Shown: in pieces, positions 1-8,051 of the stretch | How the letters are laid out: each line of letters opens with the position of its first letter | Numbering within the stretch: the stretch's first letter is position 1 | Origin: Pyrobaculum oguniense TE7 | GTDB taxonomy: Archaea; Thermoproteota; Thermoprotei; Thermoproteales; Thermoproteaceae | Length of the DNA stretch: 64,000 nt | NCBI GenBank assembly: GCA_000247545.1 | Contig: CP003316.1 | Location: 715,233-779,232 of the forward strand | Direction of reading: 5' to 3' | Made by a program: the position numbers and the translations under genes | The notes under the pieces: model-generated | Seen by the model: only the letters and a program-made list of their open reading frames with translations | Told to the model about the DNA's origin: nothing | Database searches by the model: none

Positions 1-1
1 C

Positions 2-307
2 TTTTCAGACCCGTTTAAGGCGTATTTGTCGTGGCTCAGCGGCCTGCCTAACATAGTCGATGTGACCGCCAAACGCCAAGCAGTATTCCCCCATGTGGTA
101 GTTTCTTACCTTATGAAAACCTCATCAACGTGGTATGTTGTGACTCCAAACGCCACATACATCCACGTAGGGTGGGAGGATGTTTACCAGCCGGCGGGGA
201 TAAACCTTGGTTTCTACCTGGGGCAAAAGAGGGGTTTAGTGGCAGTGGGCGGGTACAAGGCGCCCGGTATTACAAGTGATATCTGGGCGTATTTAGAAAT
301 TAACTAA
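2..307 (+). CDS. C-terminal part of an unknown protein (5' end outside window)
   Basis: The frame is open from the first bases of the window to a TAA at 305-307, so this is the last ~101 residues of a longer gene whose start lies upstream. An internal TTG at 26 could start a 93-residue protein, but the open frame to its left makes truncation by the window edge more likely. The sequence is rich in aromatic and small residues (W, Y, G, V), with no obvious membrane segment or cysteine motif. I do not recognise the family. It could be the tail of a secreted or beta-rich domain. Confidence 0.5.
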   Translation, partial: FSDPFKAYLSWLSGLPNIVDVTAKRQAVFPHVVVSYLMKTSSTWYVVTPNATYIHVGWEDVYQPAGINLGFYLGQKRGLVAVGGYKAPGITSDIWAYLEIN

Positions 308-569
308 GCCCGACGCCGGCGCTAGAAGAAGCCCAAATGCCGTTGAGGGCTTGGCGAAAGTCGCCACGAGACGCTAACTGCCACCTTTATACCTCGCCTA
401 ACCTGCGTTTAATATTGCCGTTGCACATCGTAGCTACCTTGAGGAGGAGAGCCCTGCTCTTCACGCTGAACGACAGATAAGGAGGTATTGCCTCATGGGG
501 GCAAGGACGTTGTTTCCATTTACCCGCGCGTCTAGCACTTCCTGAGTAGCTTTACTCTCTGCCTGTTGC
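308..569. other. non-coding stretch with nothing recognised
   Basis: About 260 bases lie between the partial first gene and the 3' end of the minus-strand gene ending at 570. A TTG-started plus-strand frame of 21 codons near 414-479 is too short to support. No tRNA, hairpin terminator or repeat was seen. Confidence 0.4.
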
Positions 570-1334
570 CTATTGTTCCAGCTTTATATAGCCGTATTTT
601 GCCAGTTTGTGTAGATGTCTGTGGAGAGTGGTTTTCGGGAGGTCCAGCGCCTCTTGGAGCTCTGTCCTTTCGGCGACGCCTCCCCTGTTAATTAGCGCGT
701 TGATTATTGCCTTATCAGTTTCGTTTAAATCGGCGCAGTCGCCCCTCCCCCTTTTCCTAAACAGTAATGTAGCTGTAATTGCCGCGACTACAATTAACGC
801 GGCGGCAATTAAAAACTCCGTCCCCGGGGCATGTGGCTGGGTCGAAGTGGCAGTTGACGGCGGAGGCGTTGCTGTTGTGGGCAGAGATGTCGGCGTCGGA
901 GTCGTGGAGGGAGGCGGCGAGGGGGGCGGCGTGACTGTTAGTGTAAATAAGCGACTTTCACGTCGCCGGGTTAAATAGAGGTAGAGACTTGTCTTGTTCA
1001 TCTCTACTCTCTCGGGCCTTGGGGAGATGTCCTCTATCATTACCTCCGGCGGCGCCTGTACCCCTCCTTCATTGACCCTCTCCAAGATCCACCTGACATC
1101 ACTCTCTTTCAGCTTTATGACGATGGTTCCGCCGCCCCACTTCCTGATGCGCACTTCCCTCCTCGGCAAGTCCACAAAGACGCCGCGGCTCATGTCCCTC
1201 TCGTCAGCCAGTCTCAGCTGGGCGTCAAAAGGTAGCGGCACTTTCCACTCATTCTTAAGCCCATTCACGGGAATGAGCTTCAACACAAACCTCAGCTTCT
1301 CGGCGAAGTACTTCAGCGAGTTTTGTTCCGGCAT
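570..1334 (-). CDS. chimeric protein: TnpB-like N-terminal relic joined to a membrane-anchored winged-helix regulator
   Basis: Of 254 residues, the first ~92 read like the N-terminal domain of a Pyrobaculum-type TnpB/OrfB transposase. This reading continues upstream of the ATG through an in-frame TAG (see the relic at 1335-1439). From about residue 93 the protein changes character: a Pro/Thr/Ser-rich linker (about 133-167), one transmembrane helix (about 172-192) followed by RKRGR, then a C-terminal winged helix-turn-helix of ~55 residues with a TTLHRHLHKL recognition helix. The second half matches a known archaeal layout of extracellular stalk, one membrane helix and cytoplasmic DNA-binding domain. 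The fusion probably results from an insertion or deletion that replaced the original N-terminus. Whether the product is made or inserted correctly is unknown. No signal peptide remains. Confidence 0.6.
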   Translation of the reverse strand: MPEQNSLKYFAEKLRFVLKLIPVNGLKNEWKVPLPFDAQLRLADERDMSRGVFVDLPRREVRIRKWGGGTIVIKLKESDVRWILERVNEGGVQAPPEVMIEDISPRPERVEMNKTSLYLYLTRRRESRLFTLTVTPPPSPPPSTTPTPTSLPTTATPPPSTATSTQPHAPGTEFLIAAALIVVAAITATLLFRKRGRGDCADLNETDKAIINALINRGGVAERTELQEALDLPKTTLHRHLHKLAKYGYIKLEQ

Positions 1335-1439
1335 CGGCGCCTTGAATCCGCTGAGGTACTACTCCGTGGCCCACCTCCGGAATTGTTGTTGCACCTCCAC
1401 AAAGCGGTTTAGTTGCTCCGGCGGAATCTCCATTACCAT
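1059..1439 (-). pseudogene. N-terminal relic of an IS200/IS605-type TnpB gene
   Basis: Read on the minus strand from the ATG at 1439, the frame gives MVMEIPPEQLNRF and so on for 26 codons, then an amber TAG at 1359-1361. It then continues in frame through the ATG at 1334 for about 92 more residues before switching to unrelated sequence. The segment around KLIPVNGLKN and VPLPFDAQL is, from memory of the family, typical of the N-terminal domain of TnpB-like proteins in Pyrobaculum. The RuvC-like core and zinc ribbon are absent, so this cannot be an active nuclease. The family call is from recall and was not checked by a search. Confidence 0.5.
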
Positions 1440-1525
1440 ACGCCTAAGGCGGAGAGTTCAGTACTTCATGTCTCTGTTTGCGCAAATGTGCAATTGAAAG
1501 TTGCTGAACAGCAAAAAAGAGGGGG

Positions 1526-1816
1526 TTACTCTATCCAGAACTTTCTCAAATACTCAGCCACCTCCTCCCTCGTCTGTTCGTAGATCCACCTGCCCTCTTT
1601 GGTGAGCTCCGCCACACCATCTTTCACCACCACCTCCCGTTTCAGTAGCTCTGGCCAAACCCTCCAGTCGTACCTAATCCCCGTCTTCTCCACGGCCTCC
1701 CTCGCCAGCTTGTCCAGCTCCTCCACCGGCGCTGGGCCTCTTGCCAGCCTCTGCATTACGACTAGGCGCAGGTACTCGCCGACGGGGCTGAAGCGTACTG
1801 GCTGTATGCCCATCAT
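1526..1816 (-). CDS. small winged-helix-like hypothetical protein
   Basis: This is a 96-residue acidic and basic mixed protein without membrane segments. Its spacing suggests three helices followed by a short beta wing: a PVEELDKLAREA helix, a VWPELLKREVVV turn and strand, then VAELTKEGRWIYEQ. That layout is common in PadR/MarR-type winged helices, so DNA binding is likely but unproven. It starts at ATG 1816 (a second ATG directly follows) and stands alone in the accessory region between the TnpB relic and the inverted repeat. Function and targets are unknown. Confidence 0.6.
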   Translation of the reverse strand: MMGIQPVRFSPVGEYLRLVVMQRLARGPAPVEELDKLAREAVEKTGIRYDWRVWPELLKREVVVKDGVAELTKEGRWIYEQTREEVAEYLRKFWIE

Positions 1817-1910
1817 GACCGCTCCTACGCGCGTAGAAGCTATGATTGCCGCCGGAGCTGTTACAACTCCTCATCGCGCCGGGGAGGTTAAAATATGTCA
1901 AGAAGAGTTA

Positions 1911-2036
1911 CGCCGGCCTGACAGACTAGCCTGACGCGATTTTCCACCGGTCAGGCCGCCAGTCAGGCTCCTGAGCACAGGAGCCTGACAATCCGCCTGA
2001 CCGGTGAAATTTTCCCTCAGGCAGACGAGTCAGGTC
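1911..2036. repeat. nested inverted repeat made of GTCAGGC/GCCTGAC words
   Basis: Two perfect or nearly perfect inverted repeats are nested. The inner arms are 1963-1973 and 1978-1988 (11 bp, 4-base loop). The outer arms are ~1941-1956 and 1995-2009 (one extra C on the left), separated from the inner stem by two 6-base internal loops. The same 6-7 base word (CCTGAC or its complement) also occurs outside the stem, near 1915, 1930 and 2025-2035. The block could fold as a long RNA hairpin, act as an operator array or be a small non-autonomous element. No coding capacity was seen. Confidence 0.6.
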
Positions 2037-2074
2037 AGCGTGCAGAGCGGCGCGGAGAGGAAAAAAAGGGAGGA

Positions 2075-2209
2075 TTAACAATCATATACAATGAAATCCG
2101 GCAGAGACTTAGGTATAAGTTTTAGCTTACGTTCAATGTAATTTTTCAAGATTTCCACATCTTACTCGAGTTTCTCCGTAAACTCAAATTCTACCCTGAG
2201 ACACTTCAT
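2075..2209 (-). pseudogene. remnant of a small gene with one in-frame stop
   Basis: From ATG 2209 the minus strand reads 15 codons (MKCLRVEFEFTEKLE), a TAA, then 28 more codons of protein-like sequence (DVEILKNYIERKLKLIP, then SLPDFIVYDC) before a second TAA at 2075-2077. The amphipathic, charged composition continues unchanged across the stop, which suggests a small gene interrupted by one mutation. It overlaps the start of the Nre fragment by 2 bases on the opposite strand. The family is not recognised. Confidence 0.35.
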
Positions 2210-2702
2210 GGCAATGTGTAGGCGTCTTTCAAGCTTGATTCAGCTCCGCGGCGGGCGTTATCTCTGCGGGTTGTCTTACTGCCCGTTGTTGGTGAGGCAA
2301 GCCGCGGCGCCATTTAGACAGCCGCCGCCTAAGGAGCTGTACGGCTCCAGCCCCCCTTCCGTATTTGTCGGCAGGGTGGGGTATCCCAAGGTGAGGCTAT
2401 ACCCGTCGTCGCCGCCGGAGGTTGGAGACACGACGCCTTATGAAAACCCCGGGGAGTGGCTTCACATGTCTCTAGAGCGCTTCCTCGCAATGAGGCTCTC
2501 CTTGTACAGAGGAGCCGTCGTGCTTAGAGTTGAAGACGCGGCGAGGCCCCCCAGGTTGCTTCAAGACGTCCAGTTGTTAGCCCTCTCACAAAGGCCAGTA
2601 GAGCTGTATCTACAATTCCGCAAGCCGCCCAGAGGCGTGTATTTCAGCGAATATTCGCCGCGCTGTGGGCCACTATTCCAGGTAATCACTGGCGTAGTCT
2701 AA
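2208..2702 (+). pseudogene. 3'-truncated Nre-type DNA repair protein gene
   Basis: The 164-residue product carries the N-terminal hallmarks of archaeal Nre proteins: a CGLSYCP cysteine motif, then PPSVFVGRVGYP, PPEVGDTTPYENP and a run ending in PVELYLQFRKPPRGVYFSEYSP. In full-length Nre (about 400 residues) that last segment sits before the middle of the protein. Here it is followed by about a dozen residues and a stop, so the C-terminal half, including any PCNA-binding tail, is missing. The 3' end overlaps the convergent HEPN-MNT gene by 30 bases, which points to replacement of the distal half by a rearrangement. ATG 2214 is an alternative start. Confidence 0.7.
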
Positions 2703-3398
2703 ATACTCCAGGTAAGTCTCAATTTCCCACCGCTTTCGCAACTTTTCGTCTTCTGAGTATATTACAACGCCGTCTCTCAACACTATGTATATTAGATCAA
2801 GAGGCGCATTGTCTAAGGCCACCACATCTACCTCTGCCTCCAGCCACTTGGAGAGCTCTGCCCCCAGCTCGGCCTCTTCTATTATAGTCACCTCCCTACC
2901 AAAATACACAGCGACATCCCAATCGCTGTCCTCTCTCTCAAGCCCCCTCGCCCTTGAGCCGAAGATATATGCAAATTTAACACCCCAACGTTTAAACACG
3001 TGAGCTAAAGAACTCCACTCCACAACGGGGTCTATACCCCTAGCCGACACATAAGAGCGAAGCGCCGACAAGAACAGAGGCAGTTTCTCCAGAACCCTCA
3101 CTCTCAGCGCAGTTAACTCTTTCTCGTCTATTTCCCTATACGCGTGAGCCAATGCGTTTCTTACTTTTGCAAATGGGACTAATCCCTCTGGAATAACGCC
3201 GCGCTCTTCAGCCTCGCGGGCTAATTTGCTGTAGGAGGGAGGTTTTTTCCAGCCCTCCTCCGAGAAGATAATCGCCAGTACGTCCAATATGTCTTGAATT
3301 GCGGCGTATATATTCCATCGCAATACGTCTTCATCTCCCGACGTCTCGATTCTCTTCAGCCTCCTCTCTGCGTCTTCTAAAATTCTAAAAATACGCAT
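2673..3398 (-). CDS. fused HEPN-nucleotidyltransferase (HepT-MntA type) toxin-antitoxin protein
   Basis: This is a 241-residue protein with two recognisable halves. Residues ~1-115 form an all-helical HEPN domain carrying RNALAHAY at 80-87, the RX4HXY signature of HepT ribonuclease toxins. Residues ~130-220 form a minimal nucleotidyltransferase with GSRARG at 147-152 and the acidic pair D159/D161 (SDWDVAV). In known type VII systems the MntA enzyme silences HepT by transferring AMP to the tyrosine of that motif. The two are normally separate neighbouring genes, but here they form one chain. A lone antitoxin-type DNA-binding protein is not adjacent. It starts at ATG 3398. Confidence 0.82.
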   Translation of the reverse strand: MRIFRILEDAERRLKRIETSGDEDVLRWNIYAAIQDILDVLAIIFSEEGWKKPPSYSKLAREAEERGVIPEGLVPFAKVRNALAHAYREIDEKELTALRVRVLEKLPLFLSALRSYVSARGIDPVVEWSSLAHVFKRWGVKFAYIFGSRARGLEREDSDWDVAVYFGREVTIIEEAELGAELSKWLEAEVDVVALDNAPLDLIYIVLRDGVVIYSEDEKLRKRWEIETYLEYLDYASDYLE

Positions 3399-3434
3399 GC
3401 TCTTAACACGGCGTTATTTTAAAAACTACTTCAA

Positions 3435-4864
3435 GGCGTGAAGGGAGCGGGGAGGGAGGAGGACATCAAGGATGGCTTCGTCTTGGGCTGGCTTGCGACG
3501 GACGCGTCACTCCTAGGAAGTATTGTGAAGGCGAATATAACCTCTCTCTTCCAAGCCGCTTTGTACAAGGCCGCAGGCAGGAGGGGGTGAAGGCCGAAGA
3601 TGTAGGGACTGTCACCGGAGCGGGGTTCAAGGTCTACTACCACGGCTACAGCACCGGGCTATATCAACGTTACCGCGGGACGGCTGATGGGATGAGGGCT
3701 GGGCGTCGTGTAGATCCTCGACGCATCAAAGGAGGGTGTGGAGAAGAACTTGGCTAGGCCGGAGGGAGCGAGGAGCGCCGTTGGAGCGCTCGTCGATAAG
3801 CTTCTGGAGGAGGGCGGGGATCTCCTCGTATCCAGCTGTCAGCGCATCGGCTGGTGGCGCGGAGGAGCGCGCTAAAAACGTCGAGGTGGAGCACGTCTTG
3901 CGCGGCCCGCCCGGCGCGGAGCCGTGGCTGGAGGCGAGGCCTAGAGACGAGAGGGGGGACGAGATAGCCCGCATAGTTATCAAATGGGACGGCGAGGGTC
4001 TACGCGCAGTTTTCAACGGCGATAAGGAGAAGGCCGAGCGCCTTGGCTCTATACTCAACGCCTTGGGGGCAGACGTAAAGTTTAGAGAGCACGGCGGGGA
4101 GTAACTAGTGGAGCTGTCTACGAGCTCCATCGCCTCAGTTAGCCACCCCGGATGGCAGAACGCGGTTAGGGTCATCGTGGAGGAGCTGTACAAAAGGGGG
4201 AGGATCGACGAAAAGGAAAGGGGCCGCCTGCTGAAAATTATAGAGGCCGGCCCGATCACCGCGAGGATCAAGAAGGCGGCTGAGGAGATTCTGACCTTGG
4301 AGGCGGCTAGGATGATGGACCAGGCGGAGCACTCAGCATACAGCCGCGTCTACTACCCGTTAATGGATTTATTGCTGAGAGACACCTCAGAGGCCGAATT
4401 CGCCCAGTTCTTCACGGCGGCGATATTCGGCGACGGCTCTGTTTACCCGCATATTGTATGCTTGATATTAGGCGAATTCGATTCGGACGAGTTGCCTTAG
4501 ATAGATTCCACAAACTGGCGCTTTGGCTGGCCGTGGCCGAGAAGTACCGCCCCGTCTTCAAGAAATACGGCGTGGACATCACGCCGAGTGTGTACGTCGG
4601 AGAGGGTCGCATGCGCCTAGCCTTCGACCCGAAAGAGCCGGTCTCCTCTTCGCGTTAGGCGGCGGGCCAGTGTGGCGCCTCTACGATAAATACGTCGACG
4701 AGATTGGGAGGAACCTCTGGGATGCAGGGTTTATTAAGGCCGAAGAAATGTTTGAAACGGTGAGGGAGGCCTTTAAGGACGTAAAGATCCGCTGGGGGAT
4801 AGACGAGAGCGGAGAGAAGCCGGTGCTCAGGATGCGGTTTGTGAGGGAGGCGGGCGGTAGTTAA
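3435..4864 (+). pseudogene. decayed 5' and middle part of a PaREP2-family gene
   Basis: Translated fragments in shifting frames match the general pattern of PaREP2 proteins, a repeated Pyrobaculum family of unknown function. They include GFVLGWLATDASLLG (frame of 3438), GYINVTAGRL (near 3654), GDKEKAERLGSILNALGADV (frame of 3736) and LALWLAVAEKYRPVFKKYG (frame of 4458). Lesions include in-frame TAA stops at 4102-4104 and 4862-4864, and frame changes near 3580, 3655, 3830, 4500 and 4640. The open frames 3736-4104, 4108-4500 and 4523-4864 are pieces of this one gene. The 5' end is lost beside the HEPN-MNT gene. The family assignment is from memory. Confidence 0.7.
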
Positions 4865-4885
4865 GTCGAAATCAGAAGCCTAAAC

Positions 4886-5527
4886 GTGTATGTGCAAGAG
4901 ACCCCCACAAGCAAGGAATTACGCGCCGCGTTCATGGGCTCTCGCGAGAAGGCCGAGATCTTGGCGTCTATGCTGAGGGCGTGGGGGGCTGAGGTCGAGG
5001 CTAGGCCTAACGGCGAGCGGTGGTGTGCGACTCTGTACTCCAGCCAGCTGTCGGCCGTGGAGCATCCGGAGTTCAAGGCAGCGCTGGATGCATTCATCGC
5101 CAAGGCAAAGGAGGAGGGCATTCTGACGGGGGAGCAAGCGGAGAGGAAGGCGGCGAGACTGTCCGCTGGTCCCAACGCCGTGGAGATCGCCGGGGTGGAG
5201 TTCTGCGTGGTGCCGGTATGGAAGGACGATGAGGAGAAGGCTCTGAAAACGGTATTAATCCTCTACCAGCCAGCAGACCGGGGCCAGTTCGAGGAGGCGG
5301 TGAAAGCCCTCGAGGAACTCGGCCTCGCGAAGGACGCGGACTTCGCGGCGACGTGGGACGATAAGGGCAGAGGCGACATCTGGCTCAAGGCTGGTGCTTT
5401 CGACAAGGCCATGGAGGCGCTTAAAACCGCTGGGCTAAGGGAGGGGGAGGACTACACCGTCAAGAGGGCTAAGGGCGGCGGCTACATCCGCGTAAAGAAC
5501 CAAGGAGGACTTGGGAAAGGCGCATGA
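4886..5527 (+). pseudogene. PaREP2-family fragment, central repeat region
   Basis: The 213-residue open frame (GTG start) lies in the same frame as the piece ending at 4864, separated only by the TAA at 4862-4864, so it continues the same broken gene. It begins TSKELRAAFMGSREKAEILA and contains two similar blocks, EEAVKALEELGLAKDADFAA and KAMEALKTAGLREGEDYTV. These suggest internal duplication of a ~50-residue unit of the PaREP2 type. It loses frame at about 5497, and the next frame resumes without missing residues. PaREP2 function is unknown; the proteins are repeated within Pyrobaculum genomes. Confidence 0.65.
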
Positions 5528-6245
5528 GTTGTTTAAGAAGGCCAGCCTGGAGGAGGGTAGGGACTACACTGTGTACAGCGGACAAGGCGTTATCCGCCTC
5601 ACAGTGCCCGAGGCGCTGTGGACGATTGCGTGGAGGGCGAAGAAGGGCGACGAGAAGGCCGAAAAGGCGCTGGGCCAACTACTCGAGGCGGCCGAGAGGC
5701 TGGGCATTAGGCAGTACTTCAAGGAGAGGATCAGGCTGGTGTTGATGGCCGGCACAAAAAACGCCGTTGGGAAGAAGATGACGCTGGAAGAAAAGGGCAT
5801 CACGGTGGAGATCACCGGCTTCAAGGTGGAGTTGGTGTCTTTCGAAGATCCAAACAAGACGTGCAACCGGCCGGCCGAGCTCTGTCGGCGGAGGGTAACC
5901 ATCAGGTACAAGATAGGCGACAAGGAACAGGAATTCACAGTGGCGTGGGGGGTGGGCGAAGAGAATACAATTCGCGCCAGCGTGAGGATCAATGCGCTAT
6001 ACAGAGCCGCCGCGTTGATAGCCGTCGCGATTCGTGAAGGAGACGAGGAGGAGAAGAAGAATAGGATAATCAACAGGGCGAGGAGGGGCAGCACGGTGAC
6101 CCCCTCCTTCGACAACCCACTCGCCATGGCCCAATACGACGCATCGCTACTGGGATGGGCGATGGAAATACGGAGGAGGGGCAACGAGCTTCGCAGAGAA
6201 AAAGGCAAATCTACAAGGGAGACTCGCCGATACAAAACTTTATAA
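5511..6245 (+). pseudogene. PaREP2-family fragment, C-terminal region
   Basis: This is a 244-residue open frame from TTG 5511, overlapping the previous fragment by 17 bases. The protein similarity crosses a one-base shift near 5497, where one frame reads up to GGGYIRVKN and this one continues EDLGKAHELFKKA. It contains the blocks LLEAAERLGIRQYF, MTLEEKGITVEITGFKVE and INALYRAAALIAVAI, which I associate with the PaREP2 C-terminal domain. It stops at 6243-6245, immediately before the fibrillarin TATA box, so it may be shortened at its 3' end. Alone it could still encode a stable domain. Confidence 0.65.
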
Positions 6246-6247
6246 AT
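6238..6247 (+). promoter_or_regulatory. TATA box of the fibrillarin gene
   Basis: CTTTATAAAT is centred about 23 bases before ATG 6266, the spacing expected for a leaderless archaeal transcript. It supports the internal ATG rather than the longer upstream frame. Confidence 0.7.
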
Positions 6248-6265
6248 AGCGGAGTCGACGGGGGC

Positions 6266-6973
6266 ATGTCTATCGAGGTGGTTGACGTAAGGCCCCACGA
6301 ACGCCACTACGGCGTCTATATGGTTAGGCTGGAAGACGGAACTGAGAGAATAGCTACTAAGAACCTCACGCCGGGGAAGCGAGTGTACGGGGAGAGGCTG
6401 ATAAAGTGGGGCGGCGATGAGTACAGGGAGTGGAACCCCTACCGCTCCAAGCTGGCGGCAGCTATTGTAAATGGCCTCAAATTAGTTCCTATAAGGGAGG
6501 GCACCCACATGCTGTATCTCGGGGCCGCATCTGGCACTACTCCAAGCCACATCAGCGACATTGTTGGGGAAAAGGGGCTGATATACTCCGTCGAGTTTTC
6601 GCCTCGTGTCTTTAGGGAGTTTATGGAGAAGCTCGTGGACCAGGGCAGGAGGAACGTAGTACCCATACTCGGCGACGCGAGATTCCCCTATCAGTACGCC
6701 CACTACATAAAGGGCGTCGACGTGGTGTATATAGACGTGGCCCAGCCGGCCCAGGCCAAGATACTAGCCGATAACGCAGACTACTTCTTGAAGCCGGGCG
6801 GATACGTAATGCTGGTAATAAAGGCCATGTCTATAGACGTCACGGCGCCGGCTACTGAGACTTTTAAGCAGGAGATAAATACATTAAAGGAGAGAGGCTA
6901 CGAGATTTTGGAGACCGTCCACCTGGAGCCTTACGACACTGCCCACGCGATGGTAATAGCTAGGAAAAAATAG
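6266..6973 (+). CDS. flpA: fibrillarin-like rRNA/tRNA 2'-O-methyltransferase
   Basis: This 235-residue protein is the SAM-dependent methyltransferase of archaeal box C/D ribonucleoproteins, guided by C/D RNAs to ribose 2'-OH sites on rRNA and tRNA with Nop5 and L7Ae. SAM-binding motif I is [11 protein letters not shown] near residue 87. An acidic YIDVAQPAQ strand and a C-terminal HAMVIARKK strand complete the fold. The start at ATG 6266 is chosen because a TATA box precedes it by ~23 bases and the product [11 protein letters not shown] has normal length. The nop5 gene, often next to flpA in archaea, is absent. The upstream neighbour is PaREP2 debris. Confidence 0.93.
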   Translation: MSIEVVDVRPHERHYGVYMVRLEDGTERIATKNLTPGKRVYGERLIKWGGDEYREWNPYRSKLAAAIVNGLKLVPIREGTHMLYLGAASGTTPSHISDIVGEKGLIYSVEFSPRVFREFMEKLVDQGRRNVVPILGDARFPYQYAHYIKGVDVVYIDVAQPAQAKILADNADYFLKPGGYVMLVIKAMSIDVTAPATETFKQEINTLKERGYEILETVHLEPYDTAHAMVIARKK

Positions 6974-6974
6974 A

Positions 6975-8024
6975 CTAAAGGCTTTTCAAATACTCGTCTA
7001 CGAACTGGGCAGCCCTCATTCCGGAGCCGAGGGCTTTCCCGATAAGTGAGGGTCCTGTCACTACGTCTCCCGCCGCGAAGACTCCCTTCCTCGTTGTCAT
7101 CATCTTTTCGTTTACCTTTATGGTGCCGTCTGGGTTAAACTCTATGCCTGCGCAGTTGCCAGGCGGCGTGGGGATCTCCCCAGCCGCTATGAGGGCTGTG
7201 TCGAACTCCTCCTCGAACTCGCTGCCGGGCACAGGCTCCGGCCTAGGCCTTCCTGACTTGTCGGGCGGGCCTAGGCGCATTCGTATAAATCTTACTTTTT
7301 CCAGTCTGCCGCGTCCAAGGAAGGCTACTGGGTTTAGCAACTCTCTGAACTCTATACCCTTTGCGATAAGCTCTGTCTCAATGGTCTTCCGGCCTGCCGG
7401 TGCCTCGTTGATAGTCCGTCTATACGCCACAACCACCTTCTCGGCGCCCTGGAGCTTTGCCTCAAGCGCTGCGTCGACGGCTGTCAAGCCGGCGCCGACG
7501 ACTAAGACCTTCTTACCGGTGGGGTAGACCTTGTCCTTGGGTAGGTATCCCAGCTGGTTTGCATATATCCTCGCCAAGTAGTCCAAAGCCTTGTACACGC
7601 CGGGCAAGTCCTCGCCTGGGATTTCCAGAGATCTACTCCTCCACGTACCCGTTGTTATGACAACAGCGTCGTATTTCTTAATAATGTCTTCGAGGTTTAC
7701 AAACTCTTTTACAAAGAGGAGCGCCTCGTGTTCACGGGGCTTCTCCCCACAGTAGACAAAGGTAGAGGTGAAAAATCGGGCCCCCGCCTCTGCCAGCTCT
7801 TTGACCCCCTCCCGTACTCCTTCTTTTGGGACCCGAAAGGCAGGTATGCCAAAAATCAACAAACCGCCGGGCTCGGGCAAGGCGTCGAAGACATCCACCT
7901 CGTGGCCGTTGCACAGTAGGCCTCCGGCCGCGCCGAGACCCGCAGGACCCGCGCCAATTATCGCGACTTTTTTGCCGGTTGGAGGTTTTTTTGTATTGGG
8001 TTTACACCTCAATAAGAAATGCAT
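6975..8024 (-). CDS. GltD-like FAD/NAD(P)H oxidoreductase
   Basis: This is a 349-residue pyridine-nucleotide flavoprotein of the glutamate synthase small-subunit family. The FAD-binding GAGPAG lies at 24-29, the NAD(P)-binding VGAGLTAVDAA at about 176-186 and the closing FAD motif ATG-like AAGDVVTGPSLIGKAL near 317. The N-terminal cysteine/iron-sulfur domain of bacterial GltD is missing, so it resembles the short archaeal form. No glutamate synthase large subunit is nearby. It may pass electrons between NAD(P)H and a ferredoxin-type partner. It is convergent with flpA (1-base gap) and lies 27 bases downstream of cmk on the same strand. Confidence 0.8.
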   Translation of the reverse strand: MHFLLRCKPNTKKPPTGKKVAIIGAGPAGLGAAGGLLCNGHEVDVFDALPEPGGLLIFGIPAFRVPKEGVREGVKELAEAGARFFTSTFVYCGEKPREHEALLFVKEFVNLEDIIKKYDAVVITTGTWRSRSLEIPGEDLPGVYKALDYLARIYANQLGYLPKDKVYPTGKKVLVVGAGLTAVDAALEAKLQGAEKVVVAYRRTINEAPAGRKTIETELIAKGIEFRELLNPVAFLGRGRLEKVRFIRMRLGPPDKSGRPRPEPVPGSEFEEEFDTALIAAGEIPTPPGNCAGIEFNPDGTIKVNEKMMTTRKGVFAAGDVVTGPSLIGKALGSGMRAAQFVDEYLKSL

Positions 8025-8051
8025 AGGTAAAGAAATTTCCCAATTTTTAAG

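Noticed and set aside
607-1497. Plus-strand open frames opposite the TnpB/winged-helix gene
   Set aside because: They are antisense shadows in a GC-rich region, with no promoter and composition rich in S, T and V without motifs.
5490-5520. Possible programmed frameshift joining the two large PaREP2 frames
   Set aside because: There is no slippery heptamer or downstream structure, and the same gene has many other disabling lesions, so simple decay is more likely.
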